The translations under genes and the position numbers were made by a program. This document shows positions 23,633 through 33,414 of a stretch of 64,000 bases of DNA, piece by piece. The DNA lies in the NCBI RefSeq assembly GCF_004364345.1, contig NZ_SOCA01000006.1:186001-250000 (forward strand), in the 5' to 3' direction. Below the pieces are notes generated by a model that saw only the letters and a list, made by a program, of their open reading frames with translations, did no database searches and was not told the DNA's origin. The stretch's first letter is position 1. Each line of letters begins with the position of its first letter. This stretch comes from Prosthecobacter fusiformis (GTDB lineage Bacteria > Verrucomicrobiota > Verrucomicrobiia > Verrucomicrobiales > Verrucomicrobiaceae).

Positions 23633-24586
23633 ATGCAGAACAGGAACGGGAAATATGAAAAAGTGCTTTTGGTCATCACTGCGGTGATTGCCCTGGGCGT
23701 TGCGGGTTATCTTGTCTGGACCAGCCAAAGCTTTGGGGAAAGACTCATCCGCCGCGGAGGCATGTCAAAGAATGACCCTGGCCAGCCTCCGACGGAGCTT
23801 GTCAAACAAACCATCGCCCGGCTGTCTGAAAAAGTGACCTGGACCTCCCCCATCATCAATGGGAAGCCAGTGCCTCTGAATAAGTCCGTCCTGTTGGTGA
23901 AGAAAGGGGACCAGCTCTTCGATCTTCAGTTGGAGGAGCCTCAGCTTCGCCCTCCAATGACCAATTCGTTCTTGGTTCAAAACGACCTCCCAGACATCCT
24001 TTCCCCCAATGTGGGTGAACTGGATGCCGATTCGGACGGTTTTACTAATCTTGAGGAGTTCCAGCAAAAGACCAATCCTCGGGATGAGAAAAGCCATCCT
24101 CCCTTCACGGATAAGCTGGTGCTGAAACGCCGGATCACTTTTGATTACATCATCAAGCTGAACAGCAGTTCTCCTCCATACCAGGTTCAGCGTCTGACGC
24201 CAGAGCCCAAGAAGAGCGTCTTTGTCTCTCCTGGGGATGAGTTCGGTTTCGACAGAGGGGTGCAGCGTTTCAAGGCTGGCACTTTCGAGGCCAAGACGGT
24301 CGCCGATCCCAAGGTGGGAGAAAAGGATGTGTCTGAGCTGACCCTGCTGGACAAAGCTACCAACAAGGAAATTAAGGTCGTCCGTGGAGAAGAAACGAAT
24401 TTGGCTGAATATGAAGCTGAGTTCGAATTCACCCTCGGAGACCGGCCTAAGCGGATCGTGAAAAAAGGGGATACCTTCCAGATTCCTGGAATCGGAGCCA
24501 CTTATCGTTTGCTGGAAATCGAAGAAACCAGCGCGGTCATCCAGCCTGTGGATGGCGGAGAATCAATCACCGTAACCAAAGGATAA
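23633..24586 (+). CDS. Amuc_1099-family pilus-like system protein
   Basis: A 317-residue protein with a TM helix at about 11-29 (VLLVITAVIALGVAGYLVW), then a periplasmic part. A calcium-binding-like segment, DADSDGFTNLEEFQQ, is visible around residue 130, and the C-terminal portion is beta-rich with repeated short strands (KKGDTFQIPGIGATYRLLEI) similar to PilP domains. Sited between the PilO-like gene and the secretin gene, it probably links the inner-membrane complex to the secretin. Identification rests on gene order plus topology. Confidence 0.78.
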   Translation: MQNRNGKYEKVLLVITAVIALGVAGYLVWTSQSFGERLIRRGGMSKNDPGQPPTELVKQTIARLSEKVTWTSPIINGKPVPLNKSVLLVKKGDQLFDLQLEEPQLRPPMTNSFLVQNDLPDILSPNVGELDADSDGFTNLEEFQQKTNPRDEKSHPPFTDKLVLKRRITFDYIIKLNSSSPPYQVQRLTPEPKKSVFVSPGDEFGFDRGVQRFKAGTFEAKTVADPKVGEKDVSELTLLDKATNKEIKVVRGEETNLAEYEAEFEFTLGDRPKRIVKKGDTFQIPGIGATYRLLEIEETSAVIQPVDGGESITVTKG

Positions 24587-24681
24587 TTTTTTCAGCCCAA
24601 TCAAAAAACATCTCGCCAGAGAGCGGCAATTCCTGCTAAACACCTCGGCTCATTGTTAATTTTGTCAAATCGCACCCTTCT

Positions 24682-27207
24682 ATGATGCACCTCCCCCGAA
24701 TGAAGAAAAAACAAATTGCCCTCATGGTCGCGCTCGCAGCGCCCATGATAGCCACGCCCGCCTTTGCTGGCGAGGGCGGCGTCAGTGTCTCCAGCATTGC
24801 AGAGCGGGAGATCGCCCGCCGTGCGGCTCGGGTGGAAGACGCGCGTCAGGCCATGGAGAGAGGCGATGAGCTTTTTGCCAAAGGTGAGTATGAAGCTGCT
24901 CTGGCCCAATACAGAGCTGCGAAAGAAATTCTGGACCAGTTGCCAAATGCTCCGTTCATCCAGGATTGGCGCGACCTGGCCAATTTGAAGTTTGCGGATT
25001 GTGCGATTGTGGTGGCTCGCGAGAAGGCCAAGATCGGGGATTACGTCACAGCCAGGAAGCTGATTGCTGAAGCCCAGCTCGCTGTCCCTGGCCACAAGGG
25101 TGCTGCCGTTTTTGCCAGACATTTGGATGACCCGGATCGCTGGCCGCCAGCACTGACTCCTCAGCACGTTGAAAACGTGGGCAAGGTTGAAAAGATGCTG
25201 CACATGGCCCACAGTGCCATGGAGATTGGTGACTACGATAAGGCTAACCTTCAGTTTGAAGACATCCTTCGTATTGACCCTTATAACTCGGCTGCACGTC
25301 GCGGCATGGAGCGCACAGAAGAAAAGCGCGCTGAATACTTTGACACGGCCCGTGATCATCAGCGTTCCCGCATGCTGAACATGGTCAACGAAGCCTGGGA
25401 GCATAAGCCACCTGTTCGTGGTCTGGTGATTGATCCTGTGGCAACGGGTGGCACTGAGCCGACCGTTTACCTGACCCGCAAGATGCAGGAAATCGTCTTC
25501 CCTCAGGTCCAGTTCGCTGGTGCCAGCATTGAGGAAGCTGTCGAATTCCTTCGTGTGAAAAGCCGGGATCTGGACGTCGCTGAAACCGATCCTTCCAAAA
25601 AGGGTGTGAACATCATCCTCAAGGCCGGTGACGCCCCGATTACAGCCTCCATCAGCCTTGACCTCAAGGACGTGCCGATGGTCGAAGCTCTGCGTTATGT
25701 CACAGAACTCGCCGGCATGAAATACAAGGTGGAGCCATTCGCCGTCCTCATCGTTCCAGTTTCTGAAACGACGGCTGAGCAATACACCCGCATCTACAAA
25801 GTGGCCCCGGACTTCCTGAGCCTGGGTGGTGGCGGAGCCGCCGCAGCCCCTGCTGCCACTGCTGACCCCTTCGCGACCAATGCTGGCGGAGCGGCGGCTT
25901 CCGGTCTGATCACACGTCAGACAGCCCTCGACATCTTGAAATCCCAGGGCATCGCCTTCCCAGATGGTGCTTCGGCAGTGTTCAACCCGGTCTCCTCCCA
26001 GTTGATCGTCAAGAATACCCAGCCTAACCTGGATCTGGTGGAAGCTTTTGTGGATGCTAACCGTAGCTCCGGTCCAAAGCAGATCTACATCACTTCCAAG
26101 TTTGTGGAAGTCTCCCAGAAGAACACAGATGAGCTTGGATTCGACTGGCTGCTCGGCGCGATTGGCCGTGGCAATGCAGTTCAGGGCGGTGGCGGTTCCG
26201 ACGGTAACTCCGGCGTGGATACCACAACCATCAGCTACCCGAGCAACATCGCTTCCCTGGTCGCTGGCGGTTCTATTTCTCCTGTGAGCCGCAGCCTCCG
26301 CTCGGGTAACAGTGCTATCCGTGGAAACGCGATTGATGCTCAGATCAACGGTCTTGCCGAAACTTCGGAAGCTCCTGGCGTCCTCAGCATCGCCGGTGTC
26401 TTGACGGACCCTCAGTTCGCTCTGGTGATCCGGGCCATGTCCCAGCGCAAAGGGGTAGACCTCATGAGTGCTCCGAGCGTCACGACCAAAGGTGGCCAGC
26501 GTGCCACGGTCTCTGTTGTTCGCGAATTCATCTATCCAACGGAGTTTGACCCACCGCAGATCCCGACCAACGTCGGTGCGACCACTGGCAGCGGTGGTGG
26601 TGGTGGTGGCTCCATTCCAGTGACGCCTACAACGCCTACAGCTTTCGAAATGCGTCCTGTGGGTGTGCAGATGGAAGTGGATCCTACCGTTGGTGCTGAT
26701 GGTTACACCATCGACCTCAATCTGGCTCCAGAAGTGACCGAGTTTGATGGTTTCATCAACTATGGTAGCCCCATTTACAGTGTCTCTCCTGCCAGCCCTG
26801 CCTACCAGTTCATCGATTTGCTGGGCAACTTGGTCAACGTTGAAGCTGTGCCATCCACACGTGTGGAGCTGACACCTAACGTCATCAACCAGCCTGTGTT
26901 CTCCATTCGTAAGGTGCAGACAGCGGTGACGATCTGGGACGGGCAGACGGTGGTTCTCGGTGGTTTGATCCGCGAAGACGTGCAGGATGTGGAAGACAAG
27001 ATCCCTGTTCTGGGTGACCTGCCTTTCGTTGGACGTCTGTTCAAGTCCACGGTTGAAGACCACTTCAAGCGTAACCTGATGATCTTCGTAACGGCCAAGC
27101 TGATCGACCCAGCCGGCCAGCCGATCAACCCTAACATGCAGAGCACTTCTGCCAGCCCTTCGGATGTAGGTGGCCCAAATCCGCTGCTCCCAGCGATTGG
27201 CAACTGA
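24682..27207 (+). CDS. Amuc_1098-family secretin (PilQ-like outer membrane protein)
   Basis: Secretin of about 841 residues (835 if the ATG at 24700, MKKKQIALM, is used). It has a signal peptide ending in PAFA, an N-terminal TPR-like helical region to about residue 240, an STN/N0-like domain, a second N-domain, and the C-terminal gate/beta-barrel region with VDLMSAPSVTTKGGQRA and the hallmark GQTVVLGGLIRED ... IPVLGDLPFVGRLFKS. A Gly-rich loop lies near residue 640. It would form the outer-membrane channel of the pilus-like machine. The last gene of the locus, it is followed by a clear terminator. Confidence 0.92.
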   Translation: MMHLPRMKKKQIALMVALAAPMIATPAFAGEGGVSVSSIAEREIARRAARVEDARQAMERGDELFAKGEYEAALAQYRAAKEILDQLPNAPFIQDWRDLANLKFADCAIVVAREKAKIGDYVTARKLIAEAQLAVPGHKGAAVFARHLDDPDRWPPALTPQHVENVGKVEKMLHMAHSAMEIGDYDKANLQFEDILRIDPYNSAARRGMERTEEKRAEYFDTARDHQRSRMLNMVNEAWEHKPPVRGLVIDPVATGGTEPTVYLTRKMQEIVFPQVQFAGASIEEAVEFLRVKSRDLDVAETDPSKKGVNIILKAGDAPITASISLDLKDVPMVEALRYVTELAGMKYKVEPFAVLIVPVSETTAEQYTRIYKVAPDFLSLGGGGAAAAPAATADPFATNAGGAAASGLITRQTALDILKSQGIAFPDGASAVFNPVSSQLIVKNTQPNLDLVEAFVDANRSSGPKQIYITSKFVEVSQKNTDELGFDWLLGAIGRGNAVQGGGGSDGNSGVDTTTISYPSNIASLVAGGSISPVSRSLRSGNSAIRGNAIDAQINGLAETSEAPGVLSIAGVLTDPQFALVIRAMSQRKGVDLMSAPSVTTKGGQRATVSVVREFIYPTEFDPPQIPTNVGATTGSGGGGGGSIPVTPTTPTAFEMRPVGVQMEVDPTVGADGYTIDLNLAPEVTEFDGFINYGSPIYSVSPASPAYQFIDLLGNLVNVEAVPSTRVELTPNVINQPVFSIRKVQTAVTIWDGQTVVLGGLIREDVQDVEDKIPVLGDLPFVGRLFKSTVEDHFKRNLMIFVTAKLIDPAGQPINPNMQSTSASPSDVGGPNPLLPAIGN

Positions 27208-27234
27208 TCTGCGTTAATTAACATTTAATTCTGC

Positions 27235-27275
27235 CGCAGGCAGGTGGTCATTGGCCGCCTGCCTGCGTTCTTTTA
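27235..27275 (+). terminator. Terminator after the secretin gene
   Basis: Left arm CGCAGGCAGG at 27235-27244 and right arm CCTGCCTGCG at 27258-27267, with further pairing inside, then TTCTTTTATT. It separates the pilus-like locus from coaE-rho-rnd. Confidence 0.85.
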
Positions 27276-27286
27276 TTGAGAGAGCT

Positions 27287-27901
27287 ATGAATTCCTGGAT
27301 CATCACAGGCGGGGCAGGGTGCGGAAAAAGCTCAGTGACGGAGCTGCTGGCCCACCATCTTTTGAAAAATAAGGACTTGGTTTTTTCGGCCGACCGTTCC
27401 GCCCAGGAGCTTCTGGATGACCCTGCCATCCAGGAGGAACTGCTTCGGTCTTTTGGCCCCTCTGCCTTGACTCAACAGGATGGGCGGCGGCTGGCTGACC
27501 GAGGCTGGCTGCGGGCTGAGGTTTTTTCAAATCCAGAAAAAAGGCGGATGCTTGAGCAAATCTTGCATCCGGGCGTCTTGCGGGCGCTGGAATTGATGCG
27601 GGAGTCGCGCTTCAACGCGGGGGCAAATGTTTTCCTTGCGGAGGTGCCCCTGCACTATGAGATTGGGGGTACAGTTTCAGCGGATCTGATCATCGTCGTG
27701 GCTGCTAGCCCTGAAGTTCAGAAAAGGCGGTTGATGGAACGTCGAGGTCTCGACGAATCAATAATCGAACAGATGTTGAGGGCTCAGTGGCCCATCGCAG
27801 CCAAAGTTGAAAGAGCAGATGTGGTCATCTGGAATGATGGTGACCGCAATGCTCTTGAGGCTCAGGTGCTGACACTGGCAAGACAGTATTGGCAAGCATG
27901 A
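27287..27901 (+). CDS. coaE: Dephospho-CoA kinase
   Basis: Enzyme of the last step of coenzyme A synthesis, phosphorylating dephospho-CoA at the 3' hydroxyl with ATP. It has 204 residues from the ATG at 27287, with Walker A G8-GAGCGKSS, the family signature DRSAQELLDD replacing the usual DAD/ADxxxH region, and LHPGVLRALE matching the IxHPxVR block. EVPLHYEIG is the usual EVPLLFE motif. Overall it is a divergent but recognisable CoaE. Its stop overlaps the rho start (ATGA), so the two are coupled. Confidence 0.88.
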   Translation: MNSWIITGGAGCGKSSVTELLAHHLLKNKDLVFSADRSAQELLDDPAIQEELLRSFGPSALTQQDGRRLADRGWLRAEVFSNPEKRRMLEQILHPGVLRALELMRESRFNAGANVFLAEVPLHYEIGGTVSADLIIVVAASPEVQKRRLMERRGLDESIIEQMLRAQWPIAAKVERADVVIWNDGDRNALEAQVLTLARQYWQA

Positions 27902-29373
27902 ATCCAACCGACTCCCCCGAGATCTCCTCCGAGGTCCTAACTCCCGCATCTGAAGTGCAGCCTGCGGCGGTCACTGAAGCACCCGTTTCCCCTGTGCCTC
28001 AGGCTTCGACCGAACCTGCTTCTCCCCACGATGCTCAGCCTCCCGTCGCTTCTTCGGAGAGCCAGGCGAATACGGAAAAGCCTTCCCAGCCAACGGCTGA
28101 GCCTCCTTTCCCCGTAGAAATTTCGCTGAATGATCTCCAGGACGCAGCCTTGGCAGACATCCAGACACTGGCGGAGACGGTGAACTTCCGCATGAATGCC
28201 AGCCGCTCCAAGCACCAGCTTATTTATGATCTGCTGGCCTGGATGGCCGACCACCGCACACGCGTGAAGGTGGATGGCGTTCTGGAAATCGGCACGGATA
28301 ACTTCGGCCTGATCCGGTATCCTAAATACAGTTTCGCTCCTCTGCCTGAGGATGTCTTCATTCCCCTGTTCCTTGTCCGCAAATTCAATCTGCGTCCCGG
28401 CAACCGCATCACCGGTTTTGCCAGAGCACCCAAAGATCGGGACAAGTATCTGGCCATTGATCGCATTACCGAAGTGGATGGTGTCTCGATTGACACCTGG
28501 CAGCCGCCAGTCCATTTCGATAAATTGACAGCGATGTTCCCCAATCAGCGGATCATCCTGGAAATGCCGAAGCCCTGCGCGGCCTCGGTTCGTATCATGG
28601 ATCTCATTGCCCCGCTCGGTAAAGGCCAGCGTGGTTTGATCAATGCCTCTCCTCGTTCGGGTAAAACGGTGCTTCTCAAAGACATCGCCAAATCCATCGT
28701 CCACAATCACAAGGAAATTTCCCTGATCATCCTCCTGCTGGATGAGCGTCCTGAAGAAGTGACCGATTTCGAGGAATCCGTGAGTGGCTGCGAGATCTAC
28801 AGCTCCACTTTTGATGAAAGTCCAAAGCGCCATAGCCAGCTTGCGGAACTCGTCCGTGAACGCGCCTGCCGTCTGGTGGAATCTGGCAAGGATGTCGTCA
28901 TCCTTCTTGATTCTCTGACCCGTCTCGCCCGCGGCTATAACAGCCTGGGCGGTGGCAAAGGCCGCACGATGTCCGGCGGTATGGACTCGAAAGCGATGGT
29001 CAAACCGAAGAAATTTTTTGGCGCGGCCCGCAACGTCGAAGAAGGCGGCAGCCTCACCATCATTGCCACGGCTCTCATCGAGACCGAGAACCGCATGGAC
29101 GACCTGATTTTCGAAGAGTTCAAAGGCACCGGCAACATGGAGGCCACCCTGGACCGCGAAATCTCTGAGCGGCGTATTTTCCCAGCACTGCACGTGCTGA
29201 AATCCGGCACCCGCCGTGATGACCTTCTTTACCACCCCGATGAGTTCAAGCGCGTCTCGGCTATCCGCAAGCAACTGGCCCAGGTGCCTGCGGTAGAAGC
29301 CTTGGAACTGCTGATCCGCAACATCGGCCGCACCAGCAACAACGCTGAAATTTTGCTCACGGGACTGAAATGA
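27898..29373 (+). CDS. rho: Transcription termination factor Rho
   Basis: RNA-dependent hexameric ATPase, 491 residues from the ATG at 27898. The first 75 or so residues are Pro/Ser/Glu/Ala-rich and probably disordered; then come the Rho N-terminal helical domain ([17 protein letters not shown]), the RNA-binding OB fold ([16 protein letters not shown]), Walker A SPRSGKT near residue 253, Walker [17 protein letters not shown] and the Q-loop/R-loop [20 protein letters not shown]. All ATPase motifs are intact. E. coli Rho has 419 residues, so the N-terminal extension explains the extra length. The stop overlaps rnd. Confidence 0.97.
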   Translation: MNPTDSPEISSEVLTPASEVQPAAVTEAPVSPVPQASTEPASPHDAQPPVASSESQANTEKPSQPTAEPPFPVEISLNDLQDAALADIQTLAETVNFRMNASRSKHQLIYDLLAWMADHRTRVKVDGVLEIGTDNFGLIRYPKYSFAPLPEDVFIPLFLVRKFNLRPGNRITGFARAPKDRDKYLAIDRITEVDGVSIDTWQPPVHFDKLTAMFPNQRIILEMPKPCAASVRIMDLIAPLGKGQRGLINASPRSGKTVLLKDIAKSIVHNHKEISLIILLLDERPEEVTDFEESVSGCEIYSSTFDESPKRHSQLAELVRERACRLVESGKDVVILLDSLTRLARGYNSLGGGKGRTMSGGMDSKAMVKPKKFFGAARNVEEGGSLTIIATALIETENRMDDLIFEEFKGTGNMEATLDREISERRIFPALHVLKSGTRRDDLLYHPDEFKRVSAIRKQLAQVPAVEALELLIRNIGRTSNNAEILLTGLK

Positions 29374-30530
29374 GCGATGTCCAGCCACCCCTGATCCCCC
29401 CCGTCACGGTGCCCGGTGACTATGTCTTCATCGACACCCCCGAGCATCTCCAACAGTGGCTCCAGGAAACGGAGGCCCACATGCAGGCAACCGGTGAAAA
29501 CCGTTGCTGCCTGGATACGGAGGCGGATTCTCTGCATCATTATCACGAGAAGCTTTGTCTCCTCCAGGTAGCCTGCGCAGGTCGTCTGGCCCTGGTGGAC
29601 CCCCTGGCCATCGAAGATGTGTCCGGCCTGCTGGCCTTGCTGGACCGCCATGAACTCTGGTTCCATGGCTCTGATTATGACCTGACCATGCTCCGCCGTA
29701 CTTATGGCTGGGCACCCCGGGTCGTTCGGGATACTCAGATCGCCGCCCGGCTGGTGGGATTCCGCCAGTTCGGCCTCGCCGCACTCATCCATACCATGTT
29801 TGGCCTGCAGCTTTCTAAAGCCTCCCAAAAGGCCGATTGGAGCCGCCGCCCGCTGCCAGAGCACATGCTTTCTTATGCCGTGGATGATGTTCGTTACCTC
29901 ATTCCCCTGGCGGATTATTTGATGAAGCTGCTCCGTGAAAAGGGCAGGGAAGCCTGGTTCGAGCAAAGCTGCTCTGGCCTCCAAGTGGATGTGGCTGCTC
30001 GCAGCATGGCCCCGAAGGAAGACCCCTGGCGTGTACAAGGCAGCGGCCGTTTGCATTCCAAAGGCCTGGCCATCTTAAAATCCATGTGGGAATGGCGCGA
30101 AAGCATCGCCATGGAGCGGGACATCCCCTGCTACCGCATCATGTCCAATAAGCAGATGGTCATCTATGCCGAGACCTTCGAGGCCGGCGGGGTGATGAAC
30201 CCTCCCGGCGGCTGGCGCCCACGCTGGAAAAAAGAATTTCACGACCTCATCGCCGATGTCTTCCGTGCCGGTCAGGCCTCCTGGCCACAACGTGTGAAAA
30301 AGGCCAAAGCCCGTCTCAGCGATGCCCAGCGTGACCAGATCGACCGCCTGTGCGGCTTACGTGACAAGATCGCCGAAAGCCTGGACATCGAAAGCAGCCT
30401 CCTCGGTTCTCGTAGCACCCTGGAAGAAGTCGTCGCCGAAGGCGCTGGCCTTGAGGCCCTCATGGACTGGCAGCGCGAGCTGATGAAGGATCCTTTAGGC
30501 AGCGTGCTGCCTGAGCAGATCGCTGCTTGA
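29370..30530 (+). CDS. rnd: Ribonuclease D
   Basis: A 3'-5' exoribonuclease of 386 residues acting on tRNA and other structured RNA ends. DEDDy residues can be read: Asp and Glu in CLDTEAD, Asp in HGSDYDLTML, and Tyr/Asp in SYAVDDVRYL. A helical HRDC domain follows (about residues 215-300). The gene overlaps rho by four bases and completes the coaE-rho-rnd unit. The C-terminal portion is somewhat divergent. Confidence 0.92.
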   Translation: MSDVQPPLIPPVTVPGDYVFIDTPEHLQQWLQETEAHMQATGENRCCLDTEADSLHHYHEKLCLLQVACAGRLALVDPLAIEDVSGLLALLDRHELWFHGSDYDLTMLRRTYGWAPRVVRDTQIAARLVGFRQFGLAALIHTMFGLQLSKASQKADWSRRPLPEHMLSYAVDDVRYLIPLADYLMKLLREKGREAWFEQSCSGLQVDVAARSMAPKEDPWRVQGSGRLHSKGLAILKSMWEWRESIAMERDIPCYRIMSNKQMVIYAETFEAGGVMNPPGGWRPRWKKEFHDLIADVFRAGQASWPQRVKKAKARLSDAQRDQIDRLCGLRDKIAESLDIESSLLGSRSTLEEVVAEGAGLEALMDWQRELMKDPLGSVLPEQIAA

Positions 30531-30554
30531 TCCAGCCCGCGTATCCATCGCACA

Positions 30555-30601
30555 CGGTCTTCGGTACTAGACCGAAGACCGCGGGATAAGATTCGTCTTA
30601 T
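30555..30601. terminator. Convergent terminator hairpins between rnd and purD
   Basis: Perfect 11-bp arms CGGTCTTCGGT (30555-30565) and ACCGAAGACCG (30571-30581) around ACTAG. A second small stem ATAAGA/TCTTAT (30586-30591 and 30596-30601) overlaps the purD stop codon. There is no long T-run on either strand, so termination is probable but not certain; both flanking genes end here. Confidence 0.6.
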
Positions 30602-31848
30602 TCGAAATGCATCGTCGCAATGTCATTGCGGCGCTGCAGCCCATCAAAGGTCACCTTCTTGGATTCAGCATACGCCTTGTCACGGGCTTCTTCACGAGTG
30701 TTGCCCTGAGCCACGACGGCCAATACGCGGCCACCATTCGTTTCAAACTGGCCCTCCGTATTCTGCCGGGTGCCGCAGTGATAAACACGCGCCCCTTGCA
30801 CAGTCTCCAGCCCGGAGATGACATCGCCATTGCGTGAGCTGGCCGGATACCCGGCGGAGGCGGAGATGAGGCAGATGCTCCAGCCTTCGGCAAATTGGAT
30901 GAGCTCTGGATTCAGGCTCCCCTTCGCCGCTTCAAACACATAGTTGGCAAAGTCTCCGCGCACCATCGGCATCACCGCCTCGGCTTCCGGGTCACCAAAG
31001 CGGCAGTTGTACTCCAGCATCTGCGGCCCGGTGGGCGTCAGCATGATACCGAAGTAAAGAAATCCGCGATACTTCAGCCCATCCTTTTGCAGGCCCTGGA
31101 CGGTCACTTTTACCATCTCATTTTCGATCTGTTGCATCAGCTCCGGCGTGGCGAGCTGGCGGCTGGCCACAGCACCCATACCCCCCGTATTCGGTCCCTG
31201 GTCATTGTCACCGATGCGCTTGTAGTCACGCGCCGGCATGAGGATCTGATATTGATCATCGCAGACGGAGACAAAAATGCTGATCTCAGGCCCGGAGAGA
31301 CATTGCTCGATCAGCAAATCACCCGCGCCAAAGATGCGCTTTTCCAGCACATCATCAATGAAGGCCTCCGCCTCCGCGCGGTCCGGGCAGACGGCCACGC
31401 CTTTGCCCGCAGCCAAACCATCAAATTTCAGGACGATCGGGAAGCGGTTCAGTGCGGCTTTGGCTTCGGCCGCTGTCGTTGCGATGGTGAAATCAGCGGT
31501 GGGAATACCATGTCGTTGCAGGAAGCGTTTGGCGAAAATCTTGGAGGCTTCAAGCTGGGCGGATTCCTTGTAGGGACCCCAGCAGGGAATGCCCGCTTCG
31601 GCGCAGAGATTGGCCAAGCCACGATCTTTGACCAGCCAGGCCTCTTCACCCGCCACGCAGAGGTCGATGGCATTGTCCTTCATCCACTGGATCAGTTCGG
31701 GCAGGCCAGCCACGTCCACGCGCGTGGCCAGACTGGCGATGGCATCACTGCCGGGATAGGAATACAGCTCGTGAGTCTGCGGGGATTCGCTCAATGCGGT
31801 GATGAGGGCGTGTTCGCGCCCGCCTTTGCCAGTGACCAGGATCTTCAT
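30598..31848 (-). CDS. purD: Phosphoribosylamine-glycine ligase
   Basis: GAR synthetase of 416 residues, second step of de novo purine synthesis: ATP-dependent ligation of glycine to phosphoribosylamine. The N-terminus MKILVTGKGGREHALITAL is the family signature, followed by an ATP-grasp domain with FDGLAAGKGVAV and LQKDGLKYRGFLYFGIML, and the metal-binding EYNCRFGDPEAE. The length is normal. It lies 74 bases downstream of livF on the same strand and may be read through from the transporter operon or have its own promoter. Confidence 0.97.
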   Translation of the reverse strand: MKILVTGKGGREHALITALSESPQTHELYSYPGSDAIASLATRVDVAGLPELIQWMKDNAIDLCVAGEEAWLVKDRGLANLCAEAGIPCWGPYKESAQLEASKIFAKRFLQRHGIPTADFTIATTAAEAKAALNRFPIVLKFDGLAAGKGVAVCPDRAEAEAFIDDVLEKRIFGAGDLLIEQCLSGPEISIFVSVCDDQYQILMPARDYKRIGDNDQGPNTGGMGAVASRQLATPELMQQIENEMVKVTVQGLQKDGLKYRGFLYFGIMLTPTGPQMLEYNCRFGDPEAEAVMPMVRGDFANYVFEAAKGSLNPELIQFAEGWSICLISASAGYPASSRNGDVISGLETVQGARVYHCGTRQNTEGQFETNGGRVLAVVAQGNTREEARDKAYAESKKVTFDGLQRRNDIATMHFE

Positions 31849-31922
31849 GGGGCGGGATGCATAGCGCGCCAGGGGCCGGAGGCAACCCTGGAAACAGTCA
31901 GTCTGCTCCGCCGCCGCGCATC

Positions 31923-32630
31923 TCAGTCACCCAGGTAAGCTTCACGCACCTGCGGATTCTGACGCAACGTTTTCGCATCGTCTTCCAGTAGCACTTTGCC
32001 AGTCTCCAAAACATATCCGTAGTGGGAGATGCCCAGGGCCAAATTGGCATTCTGCTCCACCAGGAGAATCGTGATACCGCGCTCCTGGTTGATGGCGACG
32101 ATCTGTTTAAAGATGGCGCGTACCAGGATAGGGGCGATGCCCAGGGATGGCTCATCCAGCATCAGGCAGCGGGGTTTGCTCATCAGCGCACGGGCGATGG
32201 CCAGCATCTGCTGCTCACCTCCCGAAAGAGTGCCCGCATGCTGGGAGATGCGTTCCTTTAACCGCGGGAAGACATTGAAGGAATACTCGATGTCTTCGGC
32301 GATGCCCACCTTGTCCTTGCGCAGGTAGGCCCCCATTTTCAGGTTCTCCAGCACCGTCAGGTTGGCGAAGACCATGCGGCCTTCCGGCACATGGCACAGA
32401 TGCCTGCCCACGATCTCATGCGGTGGCATGTTGGTGATGTCCTGGCCATCATAGATCACCTGGCCAGACCGGGCTTTGACCAGGCCTGAAATCGTGCGCA
32501 GGGTGGTGGATTTACCCGCACCATTCCCACCGATGAGGGTGACGATGGATTTTTCCGGCACCTTCAGGGAGATGCCATGGAGCGCCTTGATGGAGCCGTA
32601 GGCCACTTCGAGATTGCGGATCTCAAGCAT
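31923..32630 (-). CDS. livF: Branched-chain amino acid ABC transporter ATPase
   Basis: ATP-binding subunit of 235 residues, the LivF type. Walker A GGNGAGKSTT, signature LSGGEQQMLAIARAL, Walker B PRCLMLDEPSLG and the switch His in LLVEQNAN (Q/N variant typical of LivF) are visible. It overlaps livG by eight bases and is the last gene of livJHMGF. It works with LivG on the cytoplasmic side of LivHM. Confidence 0.95.
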   Translation of the reverse strand: MLEIRNLEVAYGSIKALHGISLKVPEKSIVTLIGGNGAGKSTTLRTISGLVKARSGQVIYDGQDITNMPPHEIVGRHLCHVPEGRMVFANLTVLENLKMGAYLRKDKVGIAEDIEYSFNVFPRLKERISQHAGTLSGGEQQMLAIARALMSKPRCLMLDEPSLGIAPILVRAIFKQIVAINQERGITILLVEQNANLALGISHYGYVLETGKVLLEDDAKTLRQNPQVREAYLGD

Positions 32631-33414
32631 CTTCGGTGACCTCCTCGTCTTCAGTTCCCAGATAGGCTGCGATCACCTTCGGGTCTTTTTGGATTTCGGC
32701 AGGAGTCCCTTCGGCGATCTTTTTTCCGTATTCCAGCACAGCGATTTTTTGGCAGATGCCCATGACCACCTTCATGTCGTGCTCCACCAGCAAGATGGCG
32801 ATTTTAAACTTGTCCTTGATGAACTGGATGAGGTGCATCAGTTCCTCCTTTTCCGTCGGGTTCATCCCTGCGGCGGGTTCATCCAGCAGCAGCAGTTTCG
32901 GGCGGGTGGCCAGTGCGCGGACGATCTCCAAACGGCGCTGGTTACCATAGGGCAGGGACTTCGCTTCTTCATCGCGCAGCCGGGCTAGGTCAAAGATGTC
33001 CAGCAAATCCAGGACCTCCTTTTCCACCTCCTTCTCGCTGTCATGGAATCCCTTGCCACGCCACAGCGCGTTGATGATGCCATGGCTTCGATGGAGCTGG
33101 ATCGCAGCGCGGACGTTATCAAAAACGCTCAGTGAGGCGAACAGACGAATGTTTTGAAAGGTGCGGGCGATGCCCAGCTTGGTGAGCTGGTGCGGTTTCA
33201 TGCCGCAGATGCACACACCATCGAAGGTGATGTTGCCGGACGTCGGTTTATAAACACCGCTGATGAGGTTAAAGGCGGTCGTCTTGCCTGCGCCATTGGG
33301 GCCGATGAGACCCACGAGTTCATCCGGGCCGATCTTCAGATTCAGCTCGGAAACGGCCGTCAGTCCGCCGAAGCGGATGGTGGCATGATCCATGTCTAAA
33401 AGAACCTCGCTCAT
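32623..33414 (-). CDS. livG: Branched-chain amino acid ABC transporter ATPase
   Basis: ATP-binding subunit of 263 residues, the LivG type, with Walker A GPNGAGKTT, the insert containing GIARTFQNIRLF that marks LivG, a signature region in which YGNQRRLEIVRAL replaces the canonical LSGGQ, Walker B PKLLLLDEPAAGMNP and LLVEHDMKVVMG. It overlaps livM by four bases and livF by eight. Confidence 0.95.
   Translation of the reverse strand: MSEVLLDMDHATIRFGGLTAVSELNLKIGPDELVGLIGPNGAGKTTAFNLISGVYKPTSGNITFDGVCICGMKPHQLTKLGIARTFQNIRLFASLSVFDNVRAAIQLHRSHGIINALWRGKGFHDSEKEVEKEVLDLLDIFDLARLRDEEAKSLPYGNQRRLEIVRALATRPKLLLLDEPAAGMNPTEKEELMHLIQFIKDKFKIAILLVEHDMKVVMGICQKIAVLEYGKKIAEGTPAEIQKDPKVIAAYLGTEDEEVTEDA

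Noticed and set aside
24601-27063. An 820-codon open frame antisense to the secretin gene
   Set aside because: The opposite strand encodes a clear secretin; the antisense product is His/Arg/Gly-rich without domains, and is a by-product of codon bias.
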